Shown here: in pieces, positions 16,518 through 23,402 of the stretch
Layout: every line of letters starts with the position of its first letter
How positions within the stretch are numbered: the first letter of the stretch is position 1
DNA from: Adhaeribacter aerolatus
GTDB lineage: Bacteria; Bacteroidota; Bacteroidia; Cytophagales; Hymenobacteraceae
DNA: 38,888 bases
Direction: 5' to 3'
Assembly: GCF_007991635.1 (NCBI RefSeq)
Contig: NZ_BJYS01000054.1
Coordinates: forward strand, 1-38,888
Made by a program: the position numbers and the translations under genes
The notes under the pieces: generated by a model
The model's database searches: none
Told to the model about the DNA's origin: nothing
Seen by the model: only the letters and a program-made list of their open reading frames with translations

Positions 16518-16819
16518 GTATCTCTGCCAAGGTTTCCAGATTAAGAATGGCAAGCGGCCTTTTTTCGTATTAGCTATCCGTCTGCCTGCTGTCAGATTTC
16601 TTTCCTGAAAATTACTTCCCGAAAAGCGCTGCTTAGGAAATAATCTTCTCTAAACCTTTTTCTAATATTCTTTTATCTGGAGCTTACTTTTCCGCCGGAA
16701 AGCAAGCGATTAAATTTCGGCAGAATGATTGGTTCGGTGTTTTGAACCCTTAACCAGGCCTGGTAATTGTGGCCGGTTATCAGCAGAAAAATAAAAATCA
16801 AAAATATTATCGCCTAAAA
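16518..16819. other. Intergenic region upstream of polycysteine ORF
   Basis: No gene is seen. A weak hairpin TGCCA/TGGCA followed by AGCGGCC and six T (within 16527-16566) may terminate the dnaA-rrf2 transcript. A perfect 12-bp palindrome ACCAGGCCTGGT lies at 16753-16764. The last part is AT-rich and leads into the promoter described at 16820-16851. Confidence 0.4.
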
Positions 16820-16851
16820 TTTGGTCCCTTCGTAAAAACCAATTTTATTTG
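16820..16851 (+). promoter_or_regulatory. Predicted Bacteroidetes-type promoter of the polycysteine ORF/TonB receptor unit
   Basis: A -33-like TTTG (16820-16823) and a -7-like TTTATTTG (16844-16851; seven of eight positions of TAnnTTTG) are separated by 20 nt, close to the spacing known for Bacteroidetes promoters. Transcription would start near 16857-16860, about 45 nt before the short ORF. A sigma70-like TATAAT at 16856-16861 is also present but has no good -35. Confidence 0.5.
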
Positions 16852-16869
16852 TCTATATAATCTATAGAC
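16851..16869. promoter_or_regulatory. Perfect dyad GTCTATA-N5-TATAGAC, candidate Rrf2 operator
   Basis: The arms GTCTATA (16851-16857) and TATAGAC (16863-16869) are exact reverse complements with TAATC between. The site overlaps the 3' end of the predicted -7 element and the expected transcription start, the position of a repressor operator. An Rrf2-family gene lies about 330 nt upstream on the same strand, and Rrf2 proteins bind dyads of about this size as dimers. The assignment to that regulator is inference. Confidence 0.6.
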
Positions 16870-16904
16870 TTTATGTAAATAGATGTTAAAACCACTATAA
16901 CCTC

Positions 16905-16988
16905 ATGAAAACAATTGTTTTAAACACCAGACCAATTTACCCCTCTGCCAGCACCAGACTGCCAAGCTGTTGTTGCTGCTGTGCTTAA
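16905..16988 (+). CDS. 27-residue polycysteine leader peptide (MKTIVLNTRP...RLPSCCCCCA)
   Basis: A short ORF too small for normal gene calling: ATG at 16905, TAA at 16986-16988. It encodes 27 residues with five consecutive cysteines at positions 22-26 (codons TGT TGT TGC TGC TGT), one Ala and stop. It is 42 nt before the TonB receptor start and downstream of a promoter/dyad. Five tandem codons of one amino acid next to a stop is the hallmark of an attenuator leader peptide. Polycysteine short ORFs are known cysteine-responsive attenuators in mycobacteria. Two competing pairings are visible: AGCAC-c-AG (16950-16957) with CTGTGCT (16979-16985), and CTGCT (16976-16980) with AGCAG (16997-17001). 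Ribosome stalling on Cys codons would block both pairings by covering the shared strand. No classical terminator follows, so control could act on receptor translation. Cysteine sensing is inferred. Confidence 0.75.
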   Translation: MKTIVLNTRPIYPSASTRLPSCCCCCA

Positions 16989-17030
16989 AAGTATTTAGCA
17001 GGTAAGTTTTTGTTTAGATCAATTTAAATC

Positions 17031-19934
17031 ATGAAAAAAATTTTATTATTCTTTTATATAGGTTTGTTTTTTCCCCTGTTCGCGGTATTCGCACAGGAAA
17101 CCAATATTGTACAAATAACCGGTCAGGTAACCGACCAGCAATCGAAAGCGCCGCTGCCGGGCGTGAGTGTGTATGTAAAAGGCGGTGTAACCGGTACCAT
17201 CACCAATAACAACGGCGAGTTTTTGTTTAAGACGCGCTTAAGTTTTCCATTTACCTTAGTGTTTTCGTCAGTTGGTTTCGAGACCCAGGAATTTCAGGTT
17301 ACCGGGGTAGGCGCTAAGGTAAATATTGCCCTGAATACCCAAACTTATTTGGGCAAAGAGGTGGTGGTTACGGCTTCGCGGGTAGAAGAAAGTATACTAA
17401 AGTCGCCGGTAGCTATTGAGAAACTGGATATCCGGGCCATCCGGGAAACCGCAGCGCCCAGCTTTTACGATGCTTTGGAAAACGTGAAAGGTGTGCAGAT
17501 GACTACCTCCAGCCTGACGTTTAAAGTGCCCAACACCCGTGGTTTTAATATTCCGAACAACTTCCGGTTTATGCAACTGGTAGATGGCATTGACATGCAG
17601 GCGGCCACCCTGGGTGTACCTTTGGGTAATGCCATTGGCCCTACCGAGCTGGATATTGCCAGCGTGGAAATTACGCCGGGCGCTGCTTCGGCGTTGTACG
17701 GCATGAACGCCATTAACGGCATGGCCAATCTGATTACCAAAAGCCCGTTCCTGCACCAGGGTTTGAGTGTTTACCAGAAAACCGGCATAAACCACGTAGA
17801 TGGCATTGACTATAACCCCAGTGTTTTAACCGAAACTGCTATCCGCTACGCCAAAGCTTTTAACGACAAATGGGCTTTTAAAGTAAACGGTAGCTACATG
17901 CGTGGTACGGATTGGCGCGGCAGTTCTACCAACGACCAGAACCCGAATAACCTGAGTACTGCAAACCCATTGTACCCGGAGCTGGCGGGCGCGAATAACC
18001 CCGCTTACGATGCTTGGAACAAGTACGGCGACGATGCCGGTGCCAATCCTGTAACTATTAGTGGTATTACCTACAACGGCCGACCTAACCAGACCTTCTT
18101 ATTAAGAAGAACCGGTTACTGGGAAAAAGATGTGGTAAGCCCTTATGTAGATAACCTGAAGTTTGATGCCGCGTTGCACTACCGGATAGGCGAAAAAGCC
18201 GAGCTGTCGTACGGCTACCGGGTAGGAAAAATGGATGGCGTTTTCCAGCGGGGTAACAAAGTGCAACTAGATAATGTGGTGGTACAGAACCATCATGTTG
18301 AGTTGAAGGGCGCGAATTATTTTATCCGCTCGTATGCGTCCATCGAAAATACCGGTGATTCTTACAACCTGAAACCGATGGTAGATAACCTGGAAATTAC
18401 CAGCGGCGGTTCTAATGCCGAGTGGGGTACCAAATTTAAAGGTGCGTTACAAACCGAGTTAAACAATGGTACCGACCTGGCTACCGCCATGCAACTGGCC
18501 CGCCAGGTAGCCGACCAAAACCGGGTACAGCCCGGTACGCCGGAATTCGACAACCTGAAAAACACCATTCGGGGCATTAACAACTGGGACCATGCCAAGG
18601 TTGTAGCCGGTGCGCCGGCCACCGGGGGCGCCTGGCTGAAGCAGGAAAGCCGCATGTACCATACCGAAGCCCAGTGGGATTTTACCGACCAGATTAAATT
18701 TGCCAATTTTCTAGTAGGCGTAGATGCCCGGGTATACGAAGTAATTCCGGATGGTAATAATTTCGTGGATTTTACGCGCCCTATTTCCGAAAGAACCCAA
18801 CCCGGCGGCAATAATGTGTACTACAAAAAATTTGGCGGCTTTACCCAAGTTACCAAAACTTTCTTCGAGGAGAAACTTAAATTATTTGGCTCCCTACGCT
18901 TAGATTACAACCCTGAGTTTGCGCCCAAGCCTAACCCACGTATTGCCGCGGTTTATACCGTAGCACAAAACCATAATTTCCGGGCCTCTTTCCAGAACGG
19001 CTTTCGTTTCCCGGCGTTGTTCGAAGCCGTATCTTACGTGAACAACGGCAACGTACGGCGGGTTGGGGGCTTAAGCTATATTAACGAAGGTTTAAATTAC
19101 CTCGATAACTCTTATACTCAAGCTTCTATCAATACCTTTAATGCCGCTGTAAATAAAGATGTAGCCAACGGTACCGCTGCCAACGCGACCGAAGCAGCGC
19201 TGAGAAACCGGGCCTTATTAGAAGCTACTAATCTTTCGGCTACCCGGCCCGAACGCATCAATTCTTTTGAAATTGGTTACAAAGGTACCTGGCTCGATAA
19301 TAAATTAATATTAGATATTGATGCTTATGCGAATCAGTACGATGGTTTTCTGGGCCAGGTAGAAGTAGCCGTACCTTACACCAAGGCCAACCCTACTTTG
19401 CAGGCCCAGGTGGATACCGATGAAGCCGTAATTGCCGCCTTGGCCGCCAACCGGTCGGCGCAGCAAACCCGCTACCGGGTGTACACCAATGCCAAAAACA
19501 AGTATAACAACTATGGTTCAGCCCTGGGTTTAACCTACAATTTTTACCGGAAATTTGCGGTAGCGGGTAATGTTAATTACAACAATATTTCGGAGAATAA
19601 GCAGGCCGATATATTTGTAACTGGCTTTAACACGCCCAAATGGACTACTAACCTTTCTATTGCCAACCGCGAAGTAGTGAAGAATGTAGGTTTTAACCTG
19701 GTTTGGCGGTGGCAGGATTCTTTCCTGTGGGAAAGCACATTAGCCAACGGTACTATTCCGGCTTATCACACGTTTGATGCCCAGGTAACCTACCGGGTGC
19801 CCGCACTCAAAGCATCGGTAAAAGTGGGCGGCACCAATATTTTCAACCAGCGTTATATTCAGTATGCCGCCGGGCCAACCATTGGTGGGTTGTACTACGT
19901 AGCCATTACCGTAGATGGACTTTTGAAAAAATAA
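17031..19934 (+). CDS. TonB-dependent outer membrane receptor
   Basis: 967-residue outer-membrane active transporter. A signal peptide ends near FAVFAQ (residue 22). Residues about 27-108 form a carboxypeptidase-regulatory-like beta-sandwich (ITGQVTDQQSKAPLPGVSVYVKG). Then comes a TonB-box-like EVVVTASRVEES and the plug domain (about 118-240, with NTRGFN, VDGIDMQ, and SVEITPGAASALYGMNAINGMANLITK). The rest is a large beta-barrel. It is not followed by a SusD partner, so it probably imports a small ligand alone, as siderophore or cobalamin-type receptors do. The protein contains no cysteine and few methionines. It is preceded by a polycysteine leader ORF and dyad. A sulfur-containing ligand is a reasonable but unproven guess. 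Confidence 0.95.
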   Translation: MKKILLFFYIGLFFPLFAVFAQETNIVQITGQVTDQQSKAPLPGVSVYVKGGVTGTITNNNGEFLFKTRLSFPFTLVFSSVGFETQEFQVTGVGAKVNIALNTQTYLGKEVVVTASRVEESILKSPVAIEKLDIRAIRETAAPSFYDALENVKGVQMTTSSLTFKVPNTRGFNIPNNFRFMQLVDGIDMQAATLGVPLGNAIGPTELDIASVEITPGAASALYGMNAINGMANLITKSPFLHQGLSVYQKTGINHVDGIDYNPSVLTETAIRYAKAFNDKWAFKVNGSYMRGTDWRGSSTNDQNPNNLSTANPLYPELAGANNPAYDAWNKYGDDAGANPVTISGITYNGRPNQTFLLRRTGYWEKDVVSPYVDNLKFDAALHYRIGEKAELSYGYRVGKMDGVFQRGNKVQLDNVVVQNHHVELKGANYFIRSYASIENTGDSYNLKPMVDNLEITSGGSNAEWGTKFKGALQTELNNGTDLATAMQLARQVADQNRVQPGTPEFDNLKNTIRGINNWDHAKVVAGAPATGGAWLKQESRMYHTEAQWDFTDQIKFANFLVGVDARVYEVIPDGNNFVDFTRPISERTQPGGNNVYYKKFGGFTQVTKTFFEEKLKLFGSLRLDYNPEFAPKPNPRIAAVYTVAQNHNFRASFQNGFRFPALFEAVSYVNNGNVRRVGGLSYINEGLNYLDNSYTQASINTFNAAVNKDVANGTAANATEAALRNRALLEATNLSATRPERINSFEIGYKGTWLDNKLILDIDAYANQYDGFLGQVEVAVPYTKANPTLQAQVDTDEAVIAALAANRSAQQTRYRVYTNAKNKYNNYGSALGLTYNFYRKFAVAGNVNYNNISENKQADIFVTGFNTPKWTTNLSIANREVVKNVGFNLVWRWQDSFLWESTLANGTIPAYHTFDAQVTYRVPALKASVKVGGTNIFNQRYIQYAAGPTIGGLYYVAITVDGLLKK

Positions 19935-19968
19935 TCGTATATTAGCTTTAAATCTAAAAACCAAAACT

Positions 19969-20004
19969 ATGTGTACCGACGACATGTGTAGCCCCCAGGG
20001 CTAA
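19969..20004 (+). CDS. 11-residue Cys/Met-rich micro-ORF (MCTDDMCSPQG)
   Basis: ATG at 19969, TAA at 20002-20004. Four of eleven residues carry sulfur (M1, C2, M6, C7). It lies 34 nt after the receptor stop, and a GC-rich hairpin begins 2 nt past its stop codon, ahead of the 183-residue protein gene. That arrangement resembles a second leader peptide. A weak promoter-like TAGCTTTA (19943-19950) with TTTG 17 nt upstream precedes it. The frame is so short that chance cannot be excluded; translation is unproven. Confidence 0.4.
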   Translation: MCTDDMCSPQG

Positions 20005-20006
20005 AG

Positions 20007-20034
20007 CCGGCCAAAGCTTATAAAGGAAGGCCGG
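20007..20034 (+). promoter_or_regulatory. GC-rich hairpin after micro-ORF
   Basis: CCGGCC (20007-20012) pairs with GGCCGG (20029-20034) across a 16-nt loop. It starts two bases after the stop of the micro-ORF and ends 38 nt before the next gene. A run of six T occurs only at 20048-20053, so it is not a classic terminator. It could be an attenuator-type or translation-controlling stem, or may limit read-through from the receptor gene. Confidence 0.45.
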
Positions 20035-20072
20035 AATTTCAAAGCAATTTTTTATAAGTTAAAGTTAGCAGC

Positions 20073-20624
20073 ATGAACGTGTTACAAATCAATCACGCTT
20101 ATCCATTCCACGACCAAAAAGCTTTAAATCAGCCGCAACCTGCGCCCCTTAATAGCCGGTTGGCAGCAAAAAATCTGGTCGGAATCAGCCCGGTTCTGAT
20201 AACCAGGTTCCAGTTGAGGGAGATGGAAAATATGAAAACCTCTTTCCGGAACCAGGTTCACAATGTAGTAGCCCTGGACCAGTTTATCCGCAAACGGCTG
20301 GTGCAGCATAACTCCGGAGAAAAAAGCACCGAGACTACTTTAATCGGCATAAACTTTGGCGATGAGTTGTCTTTCCGGTTGCCCGGTTCCGCCGAGGCTT
20401 TTAATATTTTTACAGCCACTTTACAGCGGAAAAGTTATTTCCTGAACTACCGCTCGCGGGCCGATGCAGCCACAAACTTGCTAAAAGTAAACCTGAAGGT
20501 AGCCGATTTGGGTGCGCTGGAACAAGAATTAAGCATTATCCTGGAAAATATTAAACCCTTGGATTATGTTTTTACCGTGTTGCAGCAGCGCCGGGAAATT
20601 CTGAAACAGAAGCTGGCCGGCTAA
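20073..20624 (+). CDS. Hypothetical protein, no family recognised
   Basis: 183 residues, no signal peptide or membrane helix, so probably cytoplasmic. I do not recognise a family. The N-terminal 45 residues are Pro/Asn/Gln-rich and look disordered. Residues about 50-85 (METs at 51 and 54, RNQVHNVVALDQFIRKRL) and 130-183 (LNLKVADL-type, LEQELSIILENIKPLDYVFTVLQQRREILKQKL) look helical and basic. The middle part, TTLIGINFGDELSFRLPGS, looks like beta-strands. It contains no cysteine. A later start at Met51 or Met54 is possible. The gene sits between the Cys/Met micro-ORF hairpin and, 6 nt after its stop, a tRNA-Cys-like sequence, so it may belong to the same cysteine-linked unit. Function unknown. 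Confidence 0.7.
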   Translation: MNVLQINHAYPFHDQKALNQPQPAPLNSRLAAKNLVGISPVLITRFQLREMENMKTSFRNQVHNVVALDQFIRKRLVQHNSGEKSTETTLIGINFGDELSFRLPGSAEAFNIFTATLQRKSYFLNYRSRADAATNLLKVNLKVADLGALEQELSIILENIKPLDYVFTVLQQRREILKQKLAG

Positions 20625-20630
20625 AAAACA

Positions 20631-20700
20631 GCCGTAGTGGCTGAGCGGAGAGGCGTAGGTCCGCAAGACCTTCTACAGCGGTTCGAATCCGCTCGCGGCG
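20631..20700 (+). tRNA. Degenerate tRNA-Cys-like sequence (anticodon GCA)
   Basis: A 70-nt cloverleaf-like element. The T-arm is perfect: AGCGG (20677-20681), loop TTCGAAT, CCGCT (20689-20693). The D-arm is normal in form: GCT (20640-20642) with GGC (20652-20654), preceded by TG and containing GAGCGG. The anticodon arm is AGGT/ACCT with loop CCGCAAG, reading GCA (Cys) at 20663-20665. Oddities: position 33 is C instead of the near-universal U. C32 and G38 can pair, closing the loop to five bases, and the outer anticodon-stem pair is T-T. The acceptor helix is short: GCCG/CGGC plus T-G, then an A-C mismatch. The discriminator would be G rather than the U needed by cysteinyl-tRNA synthetase. CCA is not encoded. 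It resembles tRNA-Cys of the phylum but is probably a pseudo-tRNA or a repurposed tRNA-like RNA. Confidence 0.6.
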
Positions 20701-20776
20701 CAATTAATATTTACTTTCAGCAGAATAATTTTTAAGTTTATAAAAAATATCCGCAACCAATTAAATCTATACTGTT

Positions 20777-21412
20777 ATGACATTAAGATTAGGCGATATA
20801 GCACCGGATTTTACCGCTGAAACCTCAGAAGGCACTATCCACTTTCACAAATGGATGGGCGATAGCTGGGCCGTTTTCTTTTCGCATCCGCGCGATTATA
20901 CGCCGGTTTGTACCACCGAACTGGGAGCAGTAGCCCGTATCAAGGGGGAGTTTGATAAGCGCAATACCAAAGTAATAGCTATTAGTGTAGATCCGCTGGA
21001 CTCGCACGCCGGCTGGATTCAGGATATAAACGAGACGCAGGATACCACCGTAAACTTCCCGCTGATTGCCGACCCGGATAAAACCGTAGCCAACCTGTAC
21101 GACATGATTCACCCAAATGCCAGCGACACGGCCACCGTGCGTTCGGTATTTATTATCGGTCCGGACAAGAAAATTAAGCTGCAGTTAACTTATCCGGCAT
21201 CAACTGGCCGCAACTTTGCCGAAATACTGCGCGTGTTAGATTCGTTGCAGCTTACGGCTAACTATAGTGTGGCTACGCCGGCCGATTGGCAAAATGGCCA
21301 GGATTGTGTAATTGTACCGGCCATAAAAGACGAAGAAATTCCGGCTAAATTCCCGAAAGGCCATAAAGTAATTAAGCCTTACCTGCGTACTACGCCACAA
21401 CCTAATTTATAA
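20777..21412 (+). CDS. 1-Cys peroxiredoxin (Prx6 type)
   Basis: 211-residue thiol peroxidase that reduces hydrogen peroxide or organic peroxides. The active-site motif P38-X3-T42-X2-C45 (HPRDYTPVCTTE) is intact with peroxidatic Cys45. The length and C-terminal extension (DWQNGQDCVIVPAI, then FPKGHKVIKPYLR) place it in the Prx6/1-Cys group rather than 2-Cys AhpC or BCP. No signal peptide; cytoplasmic. The ATG at 20777 begins MTLRLGDIAPDF as usual. It is followed by a strong terminator at 21418-21469, so it is probably the last gene of its transcript, which may start upstream of the tRNA-like element or at its own promoter. Oxidative and sulfur stress are often co-managed, which fits the location. 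Confidence 0.95.
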   Translation: MTLRLGDIAPDFTAETSEGTIHFHKWMGDSWAVFFSHPRDYTPVCTTELGAVARIKGEFDKRNTKVIAISVDPLDSHAGWIQDINETQDTTVNFPLIADPDKTVANLYDMIHPNASDTATVRSVFIIGPDKKIKLQLTYPASTGRNFAEILRVLDSLQLTANYSVATPADWQNGQDCVIVPAIKDEEIPAKFPKGHKVIKPYLRTTPQPNL

Positions 21413-21417
21413 GCCTT

Positions 21418-21469
21418 AACCGGCAAAAAGCCAGCGTCTGAATAAGCGTAAACTTTTGCCGGTTTTTTT
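21418..21469 (+). terminator. Intrinsic terminator after peroxiredoxin gene
   Basis: Stem AACCGGCAAAA (21418-21428) / TTTTGCCGGTT (21454-21464), 11 perfect pairs, 25-nt loop, followed by a T-run to 21469. It begins 5 nt after the peroxiredoxin stop codon. Confidence 0.88.
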
Positions 21470-21493
21470 ATCTTTTATAAACCTAGTTTGTCT

Positions 21494-22270
21494 ATGAACA
21501 AAGTATACAAATTATTATTACTTTTGGATTCCGTTTTCCTGATGATACCGGTATGCTATGGGCAAACCAGCACCAAGCAGGTTACGGAGCGGGAGCAGGT
21601 TTGGCTGGGCTATTTTAACCAGACCCGTTTATCCAATAAATTTTCGCTTTGGCTGGATGTGCATGCCCGTCGGAACGATTTTTTAGACCGTTGGGCGCAA
21701 ACCATTGTGCGGCCAGGCCTGACGTACCATTTATCGGACCATGCCCGACTAACGGCGGGTTATGCTTATGTGTCTAGCTGGCCGGCCTCGGAAACCGATA
21801 AAACCGTCCGGCCCGAACATCGGCCCTGGCAGCAAATAAACTGGTCGGGACGAAGCCGGAAGCTGCAAACCAATCAGTGGGTGCGGTTGGAGGAGCGCTT
21901 TAACCGCAATATTGACGACGATGCGCTGCAGGATGGCTACCATTTTAATTTCCGGGTCCGCTACATGATTGCTTTAATGATGCCCTTAAAAGGTGATTTT
22001 ATAGAGAAAGGCGTACCTTTTTTAGTATTGAACGACGAAGTTCACGTGAATTTTGGTAAAGAGATATTGTATAATTACTTCGACCAGAACCGGTTTTTTG
22101 CGGGCGTTGGCTTTCCGTTCGCTAAAAACCTGAACGCTCAGTTGGGTTACATGCAGGTTTTTCAGCAATTACCCGCCGGCAACCGGTTTTATAAAACCCA
22201 TGCGTTGCGGCTTTTTATTTTTCATACCCTCGATTTCAGAAATAAAGAAACCCTGGAATCTTCCAAATAA
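21494..22270 (+). CDS. DUF2490 domain-containing outer-membrane-type protein
   Basis: 258 residues from the ATG at 21494; an in-frame TTG at 21488 is less likely. A signal peptide (MNKVYKLLLLLDSVFLMIP, cleavage around CYGQ) is followed by alternating amphipathic strands typical of DUF2490 beta-barrel-like proteins. Recognisable pieces are VWLGYFNQTRLSNKFSLWLD at the start of the domain, TIVRPGLTYHLSDHARLTAGYAY, and the C-terminal aromatic-rich strand ending in HTLDFRN. DUF2490 has no established function. The TSUP transporter gene starts 7 nt after its stop, so the two are co-transcribed, suggesting an outer-membrane partner for an inner-membrane anion exporter. No cysteine-linked leader precedes this operon. 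Confidence 0.88.
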   Translation: MNKVYKLLLLLDSVFLMIPVCYGQTSTKQVTEREQVWLGYFNQTRLSNKFSLWLDVHARRNDFLDRWAQTIVRPGLTYHLSDHARLTAGYAYVSSWPASETDKTVRPEHRPWQQINWSGRSRKLQTNQWVRLEERFNRNIDDDALQDGYHFNFRVRYMIALMMPLKGDFIEKGVPFLVLNDEVHVNFGKEILYNYFDQNRFFAGVGFPFAKNLNAQLGYMQVFQQLPAGNRFYKTHALRLFIFHTLDFRNKETLESSK

Positions 22271-22277
22271 TAACAAA

Positions 22278-23258
22278 ATGGCTAAAGAAAACGCAGGCTT
22301 AGTTGAAAGCCCGGATGGGCAGACCAAGGTAATGACGCTGGCCGGTGCGCCACCCGAAATAATAAAAACAGGGCTAAAAGAAGTAAATAAGCAAACCACA
22401 TCGTTGCTGGTTTACTTACCGGCTTTGGCAGTTATTATTATTTTATCTGTGCTGGTAATATTTAAGCCTTTTACCGGAAGCCCGGCCGGAGATTTTTTGG
22501 CCGAAAATATTACCACCGGTTTTCTTTGGTATGTGTTGGGCGGGTTCCTGGCCCAAATGGTAGACGGCGCTTTGGGCATGGCTTACGGCTTAACTTCGAC
22601 CACGTTTTTATTAACCATTGGCGTACCGCCCGCTGCTACCAGTGCCAGTGTACACATGTCCGAAATATTTACGAGTGGCGCCAGCGGTTTAATGCACCTG
22701 AAACTGAAAAACGTTAATAAAAGGCTGTTCCGGTTGTTGTTATTACCCGGCGTATGCGGTGCTATTATGGGCGCTTATATTTTATCTTCGCTGGAGGCGT
22801 ATAGTTATCTGATGAAACCGCTGGTTGCCGTTTATACCTTGGTTTTAGGCGTATTAATTATTATAAAAGCTTTTAAGCCGGCGCGTAAAAGGTTAAAAAG
22901 CAGCCGTATTGCGCCTTTGGCTTTGTTTGGCGGCTTCATGGACTCCGTAGGTGGCGGTGGCTGGGGGCCGGTTGTATCGTCCAGCCTGATTGCCGGCGGA
23001 CGCTCACCCCGGTTTACCATCGGCTCGGTTAACCTGGCCGAATTTTTTATTGCTTTTGCCAGCTCGTTAACTTTCTTTGCCATGATTGGCATTAGCTTCT
23101 GGCAAATTATTGCCGGCCTGGTGGTAGGTGGGGTTATTGCGGCGCCCATTGCAGCTAACCTTTCTAAACGATTACCGGTTAAATCGCTGATGATTCTGGT
23201 AGGCGTAATTGTAATATTAGTAAGCCTCCGGATTTTGTTTTTAGCTTTCTTGAAATAG
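22278..23258 (+). CDS. TSUP-family transporter (TauE/SafE sulfite exporter-like)
   Basis: 326-residue inner-membrane transporter of the 4-toluene sulfonate uptake/TauE-SafE family, which exports sulfite or organosulfur anions. Two related halves are visible: GGFLAQMVDGALGMAYG with PPAATSASVHMSE in the first, and GGFMDSVGGGGWGPVVSS with GSVNLAEFF in the second. These are the repeated Gly-rich and polar motifs of the family, within about eight hydrophobic segments. The start at 22278 (MAKENAGLVESPDG) is chosen because the longer frame would overlap the end of DUF2490 with non-family sequence. An N-terminal extension of about 35 polar residues precedes the first helix. Sulfite or sulfonate as substrate is inferred from the family and the sulfur-themed neighbourhood. 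Confidence 0.9.
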   Translation: MAKENAGLVESPDGQTKVMTLAGAPPEIIKTGLKEVNKQTTSLLVYLPALAVIIILSVLVIFKPFTGSPAGDFLAENITTGFLWYVLGGFLAQMVDGALGMAYGLTSTTFLLTIGVPPAATSASVHMSEIFTSGASGLMHLKLKNVNKRLFRLLLLPGVCGAIMGAYILSSLEAYSYLMKPLVAVYTLVLGVLIIIKAFKPARKRLKSSRIAPLALFGGFMDSVGGGGWGPVVSSSLIAGGRSPRFTIGSVNLAEFFIAFASSLTFFAMIGISFWQIIAGLVVGGVIAAPIAANLSKRLPVKSLMILVGVIVILVSLRILFLAFLK

Positions 23259-23402
23259 ATATTTAATTTAAACTATCCAAAGCGCTAAACAAAATAGATT
23301 TGCCAGTTAAATAATGCTGGAGATATGCAAAAGCTTTTAATGTATTATACCAAATAGTAAATATACTGTTCCATAACAGCATAACAACCTGCTTTTCTTA
23401 CT

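Noticed and set aside
16527-16566. Terminator after the Rrf2 gene
   Set aside because: The T-run is clear, but the stem TGCCA/TGGCA is five pairs with an 18-nt loop and is not adjacent to the T-run.
20631-20700. Functional decoding tRNA-Cys
   Set aside because: C33, closed anticodon loop, broken acceptor helix and G discriminator make normal aminoacylation and decoding unlikely; kept only as a tRNA-like element.
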